NCBI RefSeq assembly: GCF_900659635.1
Contig: NZ_CAACVB010000002.1
Span: 1 to 64,000 of the forward strand
From: Actinomadura roseirufa
Lineage (GTDB): Bacteria > Actinomycetota > Actinomycetes > Streptosporangiales > Streptosporangiaceae
Direction of reading: 5' to 3'
Length of the DNA stretch: 64,000 nt
Numbering within the stretch: the stretch's first letter is position 1; each line of letters starts with the position of its first letter. Both the position numbers and the translations under genes were made by a program. Shown here piece after piece: positions 42,524 through 52,992 of this stretch. The notes beneath the pieces are model-generated. The model was not told where the DNA came from. It ran no database searches and was given only the letters and a program-made list of their open reading frames with translations.

Positions 42524-43980
42524 GATCAGAGCGGTCGTTCACCCCGGGCGCCGTCGTCCGCAGGGCGGCCCCGCCGACGTGTACGAAGGCGGCCGCCCCG
42601 TCCCGCGACGCGGGTCGGGGCGGGCCGCCGCGACGCGACGGCGAGGTCATCGCCGTCCTGTCCGCGCTTGAACAGCGGCTCGACGGCTCGACCGCGCGGG
42701 CCCTGGCCTCGGCGGTGGCCGACGCCGTCGCCGACGGGGCCCTGCGGCCCGGCTCCCGGCTGCCGCCGATACGCGTGGTGGCACGTGAGCTGGTGCTGTC
42801 ACCCACGACCGTCTCCTCGGCGTGGGCGCTTCTCTGCCGATGGGGGCTGCTTCGCACCGATGGCCGGCGCGGCACCACCGTCCGGGACTCGCGGGCCGAC
42901 CAGCCTCGATACCGGCAGGCCCTGTCGGCCGGGGCGCACGTGCGTCTCGACCTGTCCACCGGCCTGCCCGACGGCGCCCTGCTGCCGTCGCTCCCGGCCG
43001 GGACGGGCCTGTGGGACCTCGGCGCGCCGTCGAGCTGCCTCGACGACCCGGTGCTCCCGGGCCTGGCCGAGCGCATCCGCGCCGACTGGCCGTACGACGT
43101 GGCGGCGCTGACCTTGACCCACGGCAGCCTGGACGCCCTGGACTCGGTCTTTCGCTGCTTCCTCGCCCCGGGCGACAGGGTCGTCGTGGAGCATCCGACC
43201 TCTCCGCCGGTCATCGACATGCTCGACACGCTCGGGGTGAGCACCGTCGGAGTTCCGCTGGACGAGGACGGCCCGGACCCGGCCGCCCTGAAGGAGGCGT
43301 TGCGGCAGCCCGTCTCGATGGTCGTCCTCCAAGCGCGCGCGCACTGCCCGACCGGTGTCAGCACCACCCCGGGCCGGGCCGCGGAGCTGGCCCGCCTCCT
43401 GGCCGAGAGCCGCGCGCTGGTCGTCGAGGAGGACCCGATGTACGGGCTCTATCCGGAACCGCCGGTCACCTTGGGGTCGTGGCTGCCGCACCGGACCGTC
43501 CACATCCGCGGCTTCGCCAAGGGCTACGGCCCGGAGCTGCGCATCGCGGCGGTCGGCGGCAGCGAGGACGTCGTGTCGGCACTGGGCGCGCGACGGCGGC
43601 TCGGGCAGGGGTGGACCAGCCGCCTCCTGCAGCGCCTGCTCGACGCGATGCTCCGGGACGAGGCCACCGGCGCGGCGCTGCGCCGGGCCGGAGCGGAGTA
43701 CGACCGGCGCCGAGCGACGCTGACGAGGGAACTGTCGGCGCTGGGCGTACCGGTCGCCGGGCGGGACGGGCTCAACGTCTGGGTGCCGGTCGCCGACGAA
43801 AGCGCGGCCGTGGCCTGGCTCGACGGCGCCGGTATCGGCGTCAGCGCGGGTTCGGCGTTCATGACGCTCGCGGAGCCTCAGGCGTACATCCGGGTGACCG
43901 CGGGACTCGTCGCGAACGGGCACGCCGCGCTCGCCCGCCAGATCGCCGCCGCCTCGCGCTACGACCTCGGCCGCGGCTAG
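42520..43980 (+). CDS. MocR-type GntR regulator with aminotransferase-like domain
   Basis: A winged HTH (ALASAVADAVADGALRPGSR, then VVARELVLSPTTVSSAWALL) is fused to a fold type I PLP domain (LTHGSLDALDSVFRCFLAPG; VVEEDPMYGLYPEP; HIRGFAKGYGPELRIAAVGG with the PLP lysine Lys334). MocR/GabR/TauR proteins bind an amino compound through PLP and activate its catabolism. It is coupled to the DHA2 gene and lies beside the divergent mmsA2, consistent with control of an amine-to-semialdehyde route. The first 40 residues are proline/arginine-rich, and a later start is possible. Confidence 0.85.
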   Translation: MRSERSFTPGAVVRRAAPPTCTKAAAPSRDAGRGGPPRRDGEVIAVLSALEQRLDGSTARALASAVADAVADGALRPGSRLPPIRVVARELVLSPTTVSSAWALLCRWGLLRTDGRRGTTVRDSRADQPRYRQALSAGAHVRLDLSTGLPDGALLPSLPAGTGLWDLGAPSSCLDDPVLPGLAERIRADWPYDVAALTLTHGSLDALDSVFRCFLAPGDRVVVEHPTSPPVIDMLDTLGVSTVGVPLDEDGPDPAALKEALRQPVSMVVLQARAHCPTGVSTTPGRAAELARLLAESRALVVEEDPMYGLYPEPPVTLGSWLPHRTVHIRGFAKGYGPELRIAAVGGSEDVVSALGARRRLGQGWTSRLLQRLLDAMLRDEATGAALRRAGAEYDRRRATLTRELSALGVPVAGRDGLNVWVPVADESAAVAWLDGAGIGVSAGSAFMTLAEPQAYIRVTAGLVANGHAALARQIAAASRYDLGRG

Positions 43981-44124
43981 CCCGCGCCCGACCGTCGCAT
44001 CGCACGGGTCACCCAAGGTCTCGGGTGAATCGCGCACGGTACCGGACGGGTCGCCACGGTCGGGCCACCCGGGCTGGAAGGGGGGAGCCGCCCACGTGGC
44101 CCGACCGGATCGGCTGCCACGTCC

Positions 44125-45615
<1,491 letters not shown>

Positions 45616-45833
45616 GAAGAGCAAGGTAGCGACGCCGAACCGCCTGGTCGCAGGCCGTTTGTCCTGTGGCAATACCGGTCTGTCGTGGGTCAAAGCCGAT
45701 GCCCGGCCGGTTGTGAACGCCACCGTCACGGCCGCAGAGTCGGCGCCGTGGACTTCGTCCACCCACCATCGACACGCCGTCGCGGCGGCCGCCCTCGCGC
45801 TGAGCGGGGGGAGCGACAGAAGGAGGAACCACC

Positions 45834-46244
45834 ATGCCGGTGGTCAGGATCGACGTCAGCGTGAACCGGTCGCCCGAGGACCTCAGGGCGATCTCCGACG
45901 GGGTGCACCGGGCGTTCGTGGACGCGATCGGCGTCCCGGAGGGCGACCGGTTCCACATTCTCTCCCAGCACCCGGTCGAGCACTTGATCGCAGACCCGGA
46001 GTACCTCGGAATCGCCCGCCAAGACGTGATCTTCATCCACATCACACTGATCAAGGGGCGCAGCGATGAACTCAAGGTGGCGCTGTACCGAGCGATCGGC
46101 GAGAACCTCGCGGCCATCCCGGGCGTCCGCGCGGAGGACGTGTCGATCGCGCTCGTCGAGAACGCCCCGGTCGACTACTCCTACGGTTCCGGAGAGGCAC
46201 AGCTTCTGCACGCGCCGCCCGTCGCGGGCACCGGCCCGGAGTAG
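45834..46244 (+). CDS. Tautomerase superfamily protein, malonate semialdehyde decarboxylase-like
   Basis: The 136-residue protein begins MPVVRIDVSVNRSPEDLRAI with the catalytic Pro2. It matches malonate semialdehyde decarboxylase in PEGDRFHILSQHP (Asp38), LGIARQDVIFIHITLIKGRS and the ending DYSYGSGEAQLLH. The two active-site arginines of that enzyme appear as Lys74 and Arg76. The family removes CO2 from malonate semialdehyde to give acetaldehyde; the Lys substitution leaves decarboxylase or hydratase activity open. AAGGAGG precedes the ATG. It is divergent from mmsA2. Confidence 0.75.
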   Translation: MPVVRIDVSVNRSPEDLRAISDGVHRAFVDAIGVPEGDRFHILSQHPVEHLIADPEYLGIARQDVIFIHITLIKGRSDELKVALYRAIGENLAAIPGVRAEDVSIALVENAPVDYSYGSGEAQLLHAPPVAGTGPE

Positions 46245-46275
46245 GGACGCCGCGTTGTAGCAGACGTCACAAAAA

Positions 46276-46296
46276 AAGACTAGTCTTGCTTGCAAG
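46276..46296. promoter_or_regulatory. Paired palindromes upstream of the urea transporter
   Basis: AAGACTAGTCTT (46276-46287, perfect 12-bp palindrome) and CTTGCAAG (46289-46296) are adjacent, about 110 bp before the transporter start. The following GCAAGAACATTCTAC resembles a sequence upstream of the amidohydrolase gene at 39253. They look like regulator-binding sites. Confidence 0.5.
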
Positions 46297-46401
46297 AACA
46301 TTCTACATCACAGTCGTGATTCCTCGCCTCATCTCGGTAGGTCCAGCGTCGGGCCACCCTCCTCTGGCGTCCACAGGCAACCCGTCGTCAGGAAGGCCCT
46401 C

Positions 46402-47556
46402 ATGAAGAAGACAGAGTCCAGCGACACGACCGCTCCGCCGGTGGCCGCCCCCGCGGCCGCCTCGGCGACCCAGGCGCAGCCCGCTCCCGCCGCCCTGCCG
46501 ACAACCGATCACGACAACGTCCTCTCCTACGTCAAGGAGGCGGTCACCGGCGACATGCCCCGGTTCCGCGCCCGGCTGGACGCCAGTCCCGTCGCCGCCT
46601 TCGCCGACTCCGCGCTGCGCGGTGTGAGCATGGTGGTCTTCACCAGCAACCCGCTGACCGGGGCGGTCCTGCTCGCCACGGTGGCCGTCGCGTCGGCCTG
46701 GCTGGGCGTGACGGTCACGGTGGGCGTGCTCGCCGCGACGGCCGCGGCCAAGTTCCTCCGCCTGGACTGCGACGCCTGCCGGGTGGGGGTCTTCGGCTAC
46801 AACGGGGCGATCGCCGGCGCCGGGCTCGGAACGTTCCTGGCCCCGGAGTGGAACCTCGCCGCCCTGGCGCTGGTCGCGGTCGCCGCCGCGCTCACCGCCC
46901 CGCTCATGGCGGTGCTCCTCCGGGTGATGACGGAGGTCTGGGGCGTCAGGCCCCTCACGCTGCCGTTCAACCTGGTCGTGATCGGGCTCGTCGCCGCGCT
47001 CGTCTCGGTCGAGCGCGGGCATGCCGGTCCCCTCGTCGGTCACGCCAACACCGGGCGAGCCGCGACGGCCGCCGACAGCACCCTGCGGCTGGCACCGGGC
47101 GGCGGTGAGGTCGACCTGGTGAGGGGCATCGCCGAGTCCGTCGTCCACGGCGCCGGTCAGCTGTTCTTCCTGCCCGGCACCGTCAGCGGCCTGCTGGTCC
47201 TGCTGGGCCTGGCGCTGTGCTCCAGGCTGCTGGCGGCGCTCGCGGTCCTGGGGTCGGTGACCGCCGTGGCGAGCGCTCAGGTCATGGGGGTCGACGGGTT
47301 CCTCACGCACTTCGGCCTGGTCGGGCTGAACGGGCTTCTGGTGTGCCTGGCGGTGGGCGGCGTCTGCCTGCAGCCGTCGGCCAGGTCGGTGGCCCTCGGC
47401 GTCGCGGGCGCGGCGCTCTCGCCGCTGGTGCTCGTCGCGCTCGGGCCGCTCGCGGCGCTCTTCGGCATGCCCACCGCGATGTCCCTGCCGTTCTGCCTGA
47501 TCGTCCCGGCGCTGCTCCTGCTGCACGAGACGTCTCCCGTCCTGAAGCGAGCCTGA
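46402..47556 (+). CDS. Urea transporter (SLC14/UT family)
   Basis: After an Ala/Pro-rich cytoplasmic N-terminus, about ten hydrophobic helices carry the family signatures SNPLTGAVLL, VGVFGYNGAIAGAGLGTFLA, RPLTLPFNLVVIGLVA and FGLVGLNGLLVCLAVGGV, the paired halves of a UT channel. It conducts urea across the cytoplasmic membrane. The amidase gene follows 50 nt downstream, so uptake or release of urea is probably linked to amide hydrolysis. Upstream palindromes (46276-46296) suggest nitrogen or substrate control. Confidence 0.85.
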   Translation: MKKTESSDTTAPPVAAPAAASATQAQPAPAALPTTDHDNVLSYVKEAVTGDMPRFRARLDASPVAAFADSALRGVSMVVFTSNPLTGAVLLATVAVASAWLGVTVTVGVLAATAAAKFLRLDCDACRVGVFGYNGAIAGAGLGTFLAPEWNLAALALVAVAAALTAPLMAVLLRVMTEVWGVRPLTLPFNLVVIGLVAALVSVERGHAGPLVGHANTGRAATAADSTLRLAPGGGEVDLVRGIAESVVHGAGQLFFLPGTVSGLLVLLGLALCSRLLAALAVLGSVTAVASAQVMGVDGFLTHFGLVGLNGLLVCLAVGGVCLQPSARSVALGVAGAALSPLVLVALGPLAALFGMPTAMSLPFCLIVPALLLLHETSPVLKRA

Positions 47557-47606
47557 TTCCTCCGCCGCGGCGTGCGTCTCGCGGCGCGTACACAAAGAAA
47601 GAAACG

Positions 47607-48932
47607 ATGATGACGATCTCTGCGCTACCCACGGCCCCGTCCCTGACCGACCTCGCCTCCGCCTTCGCGGCGGGCACCGTGTCGCCCGTCGGCTTCCTCG
47701 AGGAAGTGCTGGCGCGCATCGATCGCGACAACGGCCGGCTGCGCGCCTTCGAGCACGTCGCGCCCGAGTCGGCTCGTGCCGAGGCGCGCGCCTCGGCGGA
47801 GCGGTTCGCCCGGGGCGCGGCCCGCGGCCCCCTCGACGGCGTCCCGGTCGGCGTGAAGGACGTCCTGGCCGTGCGCGGCATGCCCCTCGGAGCCGGCTCG
47901 CCGACGCTGAAAGGGCAGGTCGCGTCGGCGGACTCCGCCGTGGTGGACCAGCTTCGGCGGGCCGGCGCGGTGATCGTGGGGATCAACTCCTGTGACGAGT
48001 ACGCCCTCAGCACGGTGGGCGCACCGGCGGTCAACCCGATCGATCCCGGACGGATCGCGGGCGGCTCGAGCGGCGGGTCGGCCGTGGCGGTGGCGGCGGG
48101 CCTGTGCCCGGTCTCGATCGGCACCGACACCGGCGGCAGCATCCGGATCCCCGCGGCCTGCTGCGGCGTCGTGGGCCACAAGCCCTCCAGGGGAGTCCTC
48201 GACACCGAGGGCGTCATCCCGATGGCGGCGTCACTCGACCATGTGGGGGTGACCGCGCGCACCGCCGAGGACGCGGCGATCGTCCACCGCGTCCTCGCGG
48301 GCGGATCCGAGCACCGCCCGCAGAACCTCGGCGGACTGACCCTGGGCGTCCCCCACAAGCTCGTCGGCATCGCCGACGCCGAGGTGCAGGCGTCGTTCGC
48401 CGCGTTCCTGAGCAGGCTGCATGACCTCGACGTTCAGACGGTGCCGGTCGAGCTCCCCTCGGTCGACACCGTTCGCGCGATCCACCACACCATCGTGCCG
48501 GTGGAGCTGGCCGCCTACCACCACGAGTTCAACCCGCACCTGGACCGATGCGGAGAGGTGCTGCAGATGGTCGTCGGGCTGGCGGAGAACATCAGCGGCG
48601 TCGACTACTTCCGTGCCCGTCAGGCGCGAGGCGATCTCGCGGCGCGAGTCGACGCGGCACTGGCGGGCGTCGACGCGCTCGTCATGCCGACCCTGCCCGT
48701 GCCGGTGCCCTCGACCACCGCCCGTGAGCTGACGGTCGACTCGCAACTCGTCGATGTCACCTCCGCGCTCATCTCGTTCACCTCGCTGTTCAACCACACC
48801 GGGCACCCGGTCGTCGCGCTCCCGGCCCCGGGAGCCGCCACCGCGGCATCGGGAGTCCAGGTCGTCGGACGGCTCGGCTTCGACGACGGCCTGCTCGGCA
48901 TCGTCGTGGCCCTGGAGAACGCGGCCGGCTGA
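47607..48932 (+). CDS. Amidase signature family hydrolase
   Basis: The Ser-cisSer-Lys triad is visible: VGVKDVLAVRG (Lys), AGGSSGGSAVAVAAG (cis-Ser) and IGTDTGGSIRIPAACCG (nucleophile Ser). Length (441 aa) is typical. Position directly behind a urea transporter suggests an allophanate-hydrolase- or biuret-hydrolase-like role, as AtzF-type enzymes are of this fold, but other amides are equally possible. Two tandem ATG codons (47607 and 47610) can serve as start. It converges on a second amidase gene across a strong terminator. Confidence 0.82.
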   Translation: MMTISALPTAPSLTDLASAFAAGTVSPVGFLEEVLARIDRDNGRLRAFEHVAPESARAEARASAERFARGAARGPLDGVPVGVKDVLAVRGMPLGAGSPTLKGQVASADSAVVDQLRRAGAVIVGINSCDEYALSTVGAPAVNPIDPGRIAGGSSGGSAVAVAAGLCPVSIGTDTGGSIRIPAACCGVVGHKPSRGVLDTEGVIPMAASLDHVGVTARTAEDAAIVHRVLAGGSEHRPQNLGGLTLGVPHKLVGIADAEVQASFAAFLSRLHDLDVQTVPVELPSVDTVRAIHHTIVPVELAAYHHEFNPHLDRCGEVLQMVVGLAENISGVDYFRARQARGDLAARVDAALAGVDALVMPTLPVPVPSTTARELTVDSQLVDVTSALISFTSLFNHTGHPVVALPAPGAATAASGVQVVGRLGFDDGLLGIVVALENAAG

Positions 48933-49022
48933 CGACCCGGCCCTCGGACGGGGGCGCGCCCCGACCAGGCCCGGCCCGTGCCCGCGAGCAGGCTCCTGGC
49001 CACTCCGTCCGGATCGGTCTCG

Positions 49023-49062
49023 GCGACCGCCATCGAACCCGAAGCACTTCGATGGCGGTCGC
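49023..49062. terminator. 15-bp perfect terminator between two amidase genes
   Basis: GCGACCGCCATCGAA (49023-49037) pairs without mismatch with TTCGATGGCGGTCGC (49048-49062), loop 10 nt. It serves the two convergent amidase genes. Confidence 0.85.
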
Positions 49063-49083
49063 ACGAACCGGAGGGAGGGGGTC

Positions 49084-50484
49084 CTACGCGCCCAGCAGCT
49101 GACGGTAGAGCGGGTTCTCATGGATGCCGATGGCGGCCTCGATGGTCTCGGCGGCGTCGAGGCACAGGTCCTCCCGGAACCGCGGCCCGATGATCTGGAC
49201 GGCCTGGGGCAGGCCGTCCTGGACGCCGACCGGAACCGTCACCGCGGGCAGTCCGAGCACGTTGACCGGCAGGGTCATGCGCATGGCGGCGACCATTTCC
49301 TCGGTGGTGCCGGGTGCCTTGAGGTCCCAGCCGACGGGGAACGGCGGCTGCGCGGAGACCGGTGCCAGGATCAGGGGGCTCTCGTCCTGGAAATGGGCCC
49401 ATTGCGCCGCGATGGTCTTGCGGGCGCCGTATGCCATGCCGTGCGCGACGGGGTCAGGTGCGGGGAACAGGTGGAAATAGCCGTCCTCGACGACGGTCCG
49501 CAGTTCCTCCGAGGCCAGTGGGCCCAGTCGTGGCCACGCCCACCTGAACTCTGTGACGGCCAGGGTGTTCCACAGCTCCGCGGCGCGGTCCACCTCCGGC
49601 GGCTCGTTCTCCTGGACGGCGTACCCGGCCCCGGCGAGGACCTGCGCGGCGCGTCGTACACCCGAGGCCACCTGCGGGTCGACGCCGTCCCACAGAGTGA
49701 CCGCGACACCGATGGGGCCCGTGAGCGGGGGCCCGGTCAGCGGGACCGGCACCTGCCACGGGTCGCGCAGGTCCGGCAGGCAGGCCGCGGCGAACGCCGG
49801 ACGCAGATCCGCCACCCTGCGCGCCATCGGCCCGTTCGCCTGCAGCAGCTGCATGCTCATCGGCAGTTCCGGCGCTCCCTCCGTGTGCGCCGCGATCCGC
49901 CCGAAGGTGGGTTTGAGCGAGGCGACGCCACAGCACTGCGCGGGGAACCGCAGCGAGCCGCCGAGGTCGTTGGCGATCCCGAGCGGGGTCATTCCGCTGA
50001 TGAGCGCCACCGCGTCGCCGCCGCTGGACCCGCCGGGAGTACGGCCGCGGTCCCAGGGGTTGACGGTGTCGCCGCCGATCCAGCTGGACGTGTGGTACCG
50101 GAACCCGGCCTCGGACATGTTCGTGCGGCCGATGGGGATCGCGCCCGCCGCTCGCACACCGGCCACGATCGGCGCGTCGGCCGACGCGATGGCCTGGCCG
50201 AGCCCCGCGAGACCACGGGTGGTGGCGCTGCCGGCCAGGTCGAGGTTCTCCTTGACCGTGAACGGCACGCCGTGCAGCGGCCCGACCTCCTCGCCGGCGG
50301 CCAGCCGGCGGTCCGCGTCGTCAGCGGCGGCCAGGGCCTCCTCCGCCAGCACCACCCGGATCGCGTTCAGGTCGCGGTTGACCGCCTCGATCCGGCCTAG
50401 CGCGCTCTCGACCGCCTCGCGGCTGGACACCTCCCGTGCCCGGATCGCCTGCGCCAGTTCCATCGCCGACCATGAGAACACCAC
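49084..50484 (-). CDS. Amidase signature family hydrolase
   Basis: Catalytic residues lie in LHGVPFTVKENLDLAGSA (Lys), TPGGSSGGDAVALISG (cis-Ser) and GIANDLGGSLRFPAQCCG (nucleophile Ser; Asn-Asp replaces the usual Thr-Asp). The 466-residue protein starts VVFSWSAMELAQAIRARE after AAAGGGA. It is more like aryl or aliphatic amidases than like the neighbouring convergent amidase. It probably lies in one transcription unit with, and may be controlled by, the upstream TetR gene (both minus strand, 59 nt apart). Confidence 0.85.
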   Translation of the reverse strand: MVFSWSAMELAQAIRAREVSSREAVESALGRIEAVNRDLNAIRVVLAEEALAAADDADRRLAAGEEVGPLHGVPFTVKENLDLAGSATTRGLAGLGQAIASADAPIVAGVRAAGAIPIGRTNMSEAGFRYHTSSWIGGDTVNPWDRGRTPGGSSGGDAVALISGMTPLGIANDLGGSLRFPAQCCGVASLKPTFGRIAAHTEGAPELPMSMQLLQANGPMARRVADLRPAFAAACLPDLRDPWQVPVPLTGPPLTGPIGVAVTLWDGVDPQVASGVRRAAQVLAGAGYAVQENEPPEVDRAAELWNTLAVTEFRWAWPRLGPLASEELRTVVEDGYFHLFPAPDPVAHGMAYGARKTIAAQWAHFQDESPLILAPVSAQPPFPVGWDLKAPGTTEEMVAAMRMTLPVNVLGLPAVTVPVGVQDGLPQAVQIIGPRFREDLCLDAAETIEAAIGIHENPLYRQLLGA

Positions 50485-50543
50485 AACGTCCCTTTCACTG
50501 GATCAGCCTTTGACCGTGCCCGGTACGGATCGCCGCTCGCGGG

Positions 50544-51119
50544 TCATGCCCCCGCCGCGTCGAGGAGCCGCTCGGCCGTCCGGCGGGCGAGCGCGGCGGC
50601 GTCCCGGTCTCCCTCCACGGCCATCCGCGCGTTCGCCCCGTCCAGCAGCAACAGCAGCGCGTGCCCGAGTTCGCCGGGATCGTCGGCGCCCGCGTCCCGC
50701 GCCTGCGCCGTCAGCACCTCGCGCAGCCAGCGCTTGTGGCGCACGACGACCTCCCTGGCCGGGTCCTCGGCGTCGCACAGTTCCGCGGCGGCGTTGAGGA
50801 ACGGGCAGCCTCGATCGCCGTCCCGCCGGTGGAAGCGCTGCAACCAGTCGAACACCGCCAGGATCCGCGCACGGGGCCCGTCCTGGTCGTCCAGGTGCCG
50901 CTCCAGCTCCGCCCGCCGACGGACATGGATCTCTTCCAGGACCGCCGTGACGAGCGCGCCCTTGGACCCGAACCTCGCGTAGAGCGTCGGCTTGGACACC
51001 CCGGAGCGGGCGACGAGGGTGTCGACGCCCGTGGCGGTGATGCCCTCCGCGTAGAAGAGCTTGGCCGCGGTATCGATGAGCCGCTCACGGCTCCTGGCCG
51101 CACGAGCCGATTCGATCAT
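50544..51119 (-). CDS. TetR family transcriptional regulator
   Basis: The N-terminal HTH (RERLIDTAAKLFYAEGITAT, then VARSGVSKPTLYARFGSKGA) is followed by a helical ligand domain (LQRFHRRDGDRGCPFLNAAA). The CPFLNA stretch is typical of the AcrR/YcdC-like subgroup. Length is 191 residues. A 36-bp palindrome lies directly before the ATG (51121-51156), so autorepression and control of the downstream amidase gene are likely. The ligand is unknown. Confidence 0.88.
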   Translation of the reverse strand: MIESARAARSRERLIDTAAKLFYAEGITATGVDTLVARSGVSKPTLYARFGSKGALVTAVLEEIHVRRRAELERHLDDQDGPRARILAVFDWLQRFHRRDGDRGCPFLNAAAELCDAEDPAREVVVRHKRWLREVLTAQARDAGADDPGELGHALLLLLDGANARMAVEGDRDAAALARRTAERLLDAAGA

Positions 51120-51120
51120 G

Positions 51121-51156
51121 GCTGGAACTTAACAGACAGGTCTGTAAAGTTCCAGC
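51121..51156. promoter_or_regulatory. 36-bp TetR operator palindrome
   Basis: Arms GCTGGAACTT (51121-51130) and AAGTTCCAGC (51147-51156) surround an inner palindrome ACAGAC-AG-GTCTGT (51132-51145). Only the two central bases break symmetry. It ends one base before the TetR start codon on the minus strand, an ideal place for autorepression. Confidence 0.8.
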
Positions 51157-51208
51157 CGCATCGACGCGAGTGAGCGCACAGTGAGGACCCGGTCCGGCTA
51201 GAACGCGC

Positions 51209-51856
51209 TTAGCGTGGAGCGGGGTCGGCGGACTCGGGGGTCAGGAGCGCGGTCTGCTGCTCCGCCCATTGGACGGCGGCGCCGGCGACCGGGATCGTCG
51301 GGTTGACCAGCCACGCCGCCTCCAGGCCGTAGCAGAACGCGATGATCTCCATGGCCTTCAGCCGCGGGTCCACGTCGTCGCGCATCTCGCCCCGCTCCTG
51401 GGCGGACCGCAGCGTGGCCGCGACGCGGTCGATCGTCGTCCGATAGCCCTCGGCCAGGCGGGGGTGGAGGTCGGTGTCCTTGCCGACGTTCTCCGCGAGC
51501 ACCACCGTGTTCAGGCCGATCAGGCTGTACACGCTGTCGTCGCGCGGACGGCTCGGCCAGTCGGCCATGTGCCGCGCGATGATCCACACGATCTTGAGGC
51601 CGGGGTCGGGATCGTCGCCCCACAGCCACTGCTCGGTGAACGCCACGTAGCGATCGAGCACCGCGTTGAGCAGCGCCTCCTTGCTGCCGAAGTGATACAG
51701 CAGCCCGGTCTGCGACACCCCGGCCTCGGTCGCGATGTCGCTGAGACTCGTGCCCCGCGCTCCGTTGCGCGCGATGAACCGCACGGCGACCTCGACGATG
51801 CGCTCCCGGGTCTCGATGCCCTTGGCCGACGACGTCTTGGACCTGGGGGTGGGCAC
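51209..51856 (-). CDS. TetR family transcriptional regulator
   Basis: The HTH (RERIVEVAVRFIARNGARGT, then ATEAGVSQTGLLYHFGSKEA) and a helical ligand domain with GLEAAWLVNPTIPVAGAAVQ identify a TetR regulator of 215 residues when started at the GTG at 51856 (AGGGAG upstream). The longer frame from 51904 would run into the operator. It is divergent from the esterase and sugar ABC transporter genes. Two clear palindromes in the intergenic region suggest it represses both sides, with a sugar or ester derivative as inducer (inference). Confidence 0.87.
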   Translation of the reverse strand: MPTPRSKTSSAKGIETRERIVEVAVRFIARNGARGTSLSDIATEAGVSQTGLLYHFGSKEALLNAVLDRYVAFTEQWLWGDDPDPGLKIVWIIARHMADWPSRPRDDSVYSLIGLNTVVLAENVGKDTDLHPRLAEGYRTTIDRVAATLRSAQERGEMRDDVDPRLKAMEIIAFCYGLEAAWLVNPTIPVAGAAVQWAEQQTALLTPESADPAPR

Positions 51857-51907
51857 GGTTCGTTCTCCCTCGCGCTGACGAAAGGTCGCCTCGAGTATAG
51901 ACAACCG

Positions 51908-51952
51908 ACTGAGTACTCAGTAACCTTCCGCGAACAGACTGAACAATCAGTC
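51908..51952. promoter_or_regulatory. Two tandem palindromic operators
   Basis: ACTGAGTACTCAGT (51908-51921, perfect) and GACTGA-ACAA-TCAGTC (51937-51952) share the ACTGA/TCAGT half-site and have centres 30 bp apart, about three helical turns. They lie between the divergent TetR and esterase genes and are probably bound by that TetR protein. Confidence 0.8.
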
Positions 51953-51984
51953 GGTACTGGGCCGAGGCGGATGAGGTTGATCGC

Positions 51985-52974
51985 GTGAGTGCAGAGGTCG
52001 GGCAGAAGCGTTCGGACGTCCACGATGCCGATGTGCCGCCGCGGCCCCACGAGCAGGTGCGCGCCTTCTTGGAGCGATCCACGCCGTCGCCCGACCCCTG
52101 GACCGCCGACATCGCCGCCGTGCGCGCCGACACCCGGGAACGGGTCCTGGCGGTGACGGGCGTGCCGCAACCCGTGGTGTCCGTCGAGGCGATCGACGCG
52201 GACGGCGTCGCGGCCCGGCTGTACCGGCCCACCGGTACGGAGCGGGCGGTGCTCGTCTGGGCCCACGGGGGCGGCTGGATCCACGGTGACCTGGACACCG
52301 CCGACGGCGTCGCCCGCGCCCTGGCGAACAAGGGCGGGTGCGCCGTGCTCTCCGTCGACTACCGGCTCGCGCCCGAGCACCCGTTTCCCGCCGGGCTCGA
52401 CGACGTCTGGACCGCCGTCGAGTGGGCGCGGCGCGCCTTCGACGGCGTCGCCGTCGGCGGGGACAGCTCGGGGGGCAACCTCGCGGCCGCGGCGGCGCTC
52501 AAAGCGCGCGACGGCGGGGTCGAGATCGCGGCTCAGCTGCTCGTGTACCCCGTGCTCGACAGCACGCCGGACACCGATTACAAGATCGCGTTCAGGCGGC
52601 GGTACGCCCGCTTCGCCGGTCGGCCCGGCTTCGGCCCCGACACCTACCGGCGTCTGGAGCACATCTGGGAGACCTACGTCCCCGATCCGGCGCTGCGCGC
52701 CTCCCCGTACGCGTCGCCGCTGCACGCGTCGTCCTTGGCCGGCGTCGCCCCCGCGACGATCATCACCGCCGAACACGACTTTCTCCGCGGCGAGGCCGAG
52801 GACTACGCCGGCCGGCTGCGGGCCGAGGGCGTGCCCGCCGAGCTGCGCGAGTACGCCGGCCAGATCCACGGCTTCTTCGAGATGCTCAGCGTGATGTCCG
52901 ACGCGCGGCACGCCGTCGGCGTCGCCGGGGACGCCCTGCGCCGCGCCTTCCGACACCTGGTGGACCCCGTCTAG
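51985..52974 (+). CDS. Alpha/beta hydrolase (hormone-sensitive-lipase family esterase)
   Basis: HSL-family motifs are complete: WAHGGGWIHGDLD (oxyanion hole), SVDYRLAPEHPFPAGLDD, the nucleophile GGDSSGGNLAAAAAL (Ser161), IITAEHDFLRGEAEDY (Asp) and YAGQIHGFFEM (His). The 329-residue enzyme is likely cytosolic and cleaves small acyl esters. It is followed after 18 nt by the ABC substrate-binding protein gene, so it may remove acyl groups from an imported glycoside or carbohydrate. GTG at 51985 lies just past the TetR operators. Confidence 0.85.
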   Translation: MSAEVGQKRSDVHDADVPPRPHEQVRAFLERSTPSPDPWTADIAAVRADTRERVLAVTGVPQPVVSVEAIDADGVAARLYRPTGTERAVLVWAHGGGWIHGDLDTADGVARALANKGGCAVLSVDYRLAPEHPFPAGLDDVWTAVEWARRAFDGVAVGGDSSGGNLAAAAALKARDGGVEIAAQLLVYPVLDSTPDTDYKIAFRRRYARFAGRPGFGPDTYRRLEHIWETYVPDPALRASPYASPLHASSLAGVAPATIITAEHDFLRGEAEDYAGRLRAEGVPAELREYAGQIHGFFEMLSVMSDARHAVGVAGDALRRAFRHLVDPV

Positions 52975-52992
52975 CCCGCGAAGGGAACTCCC

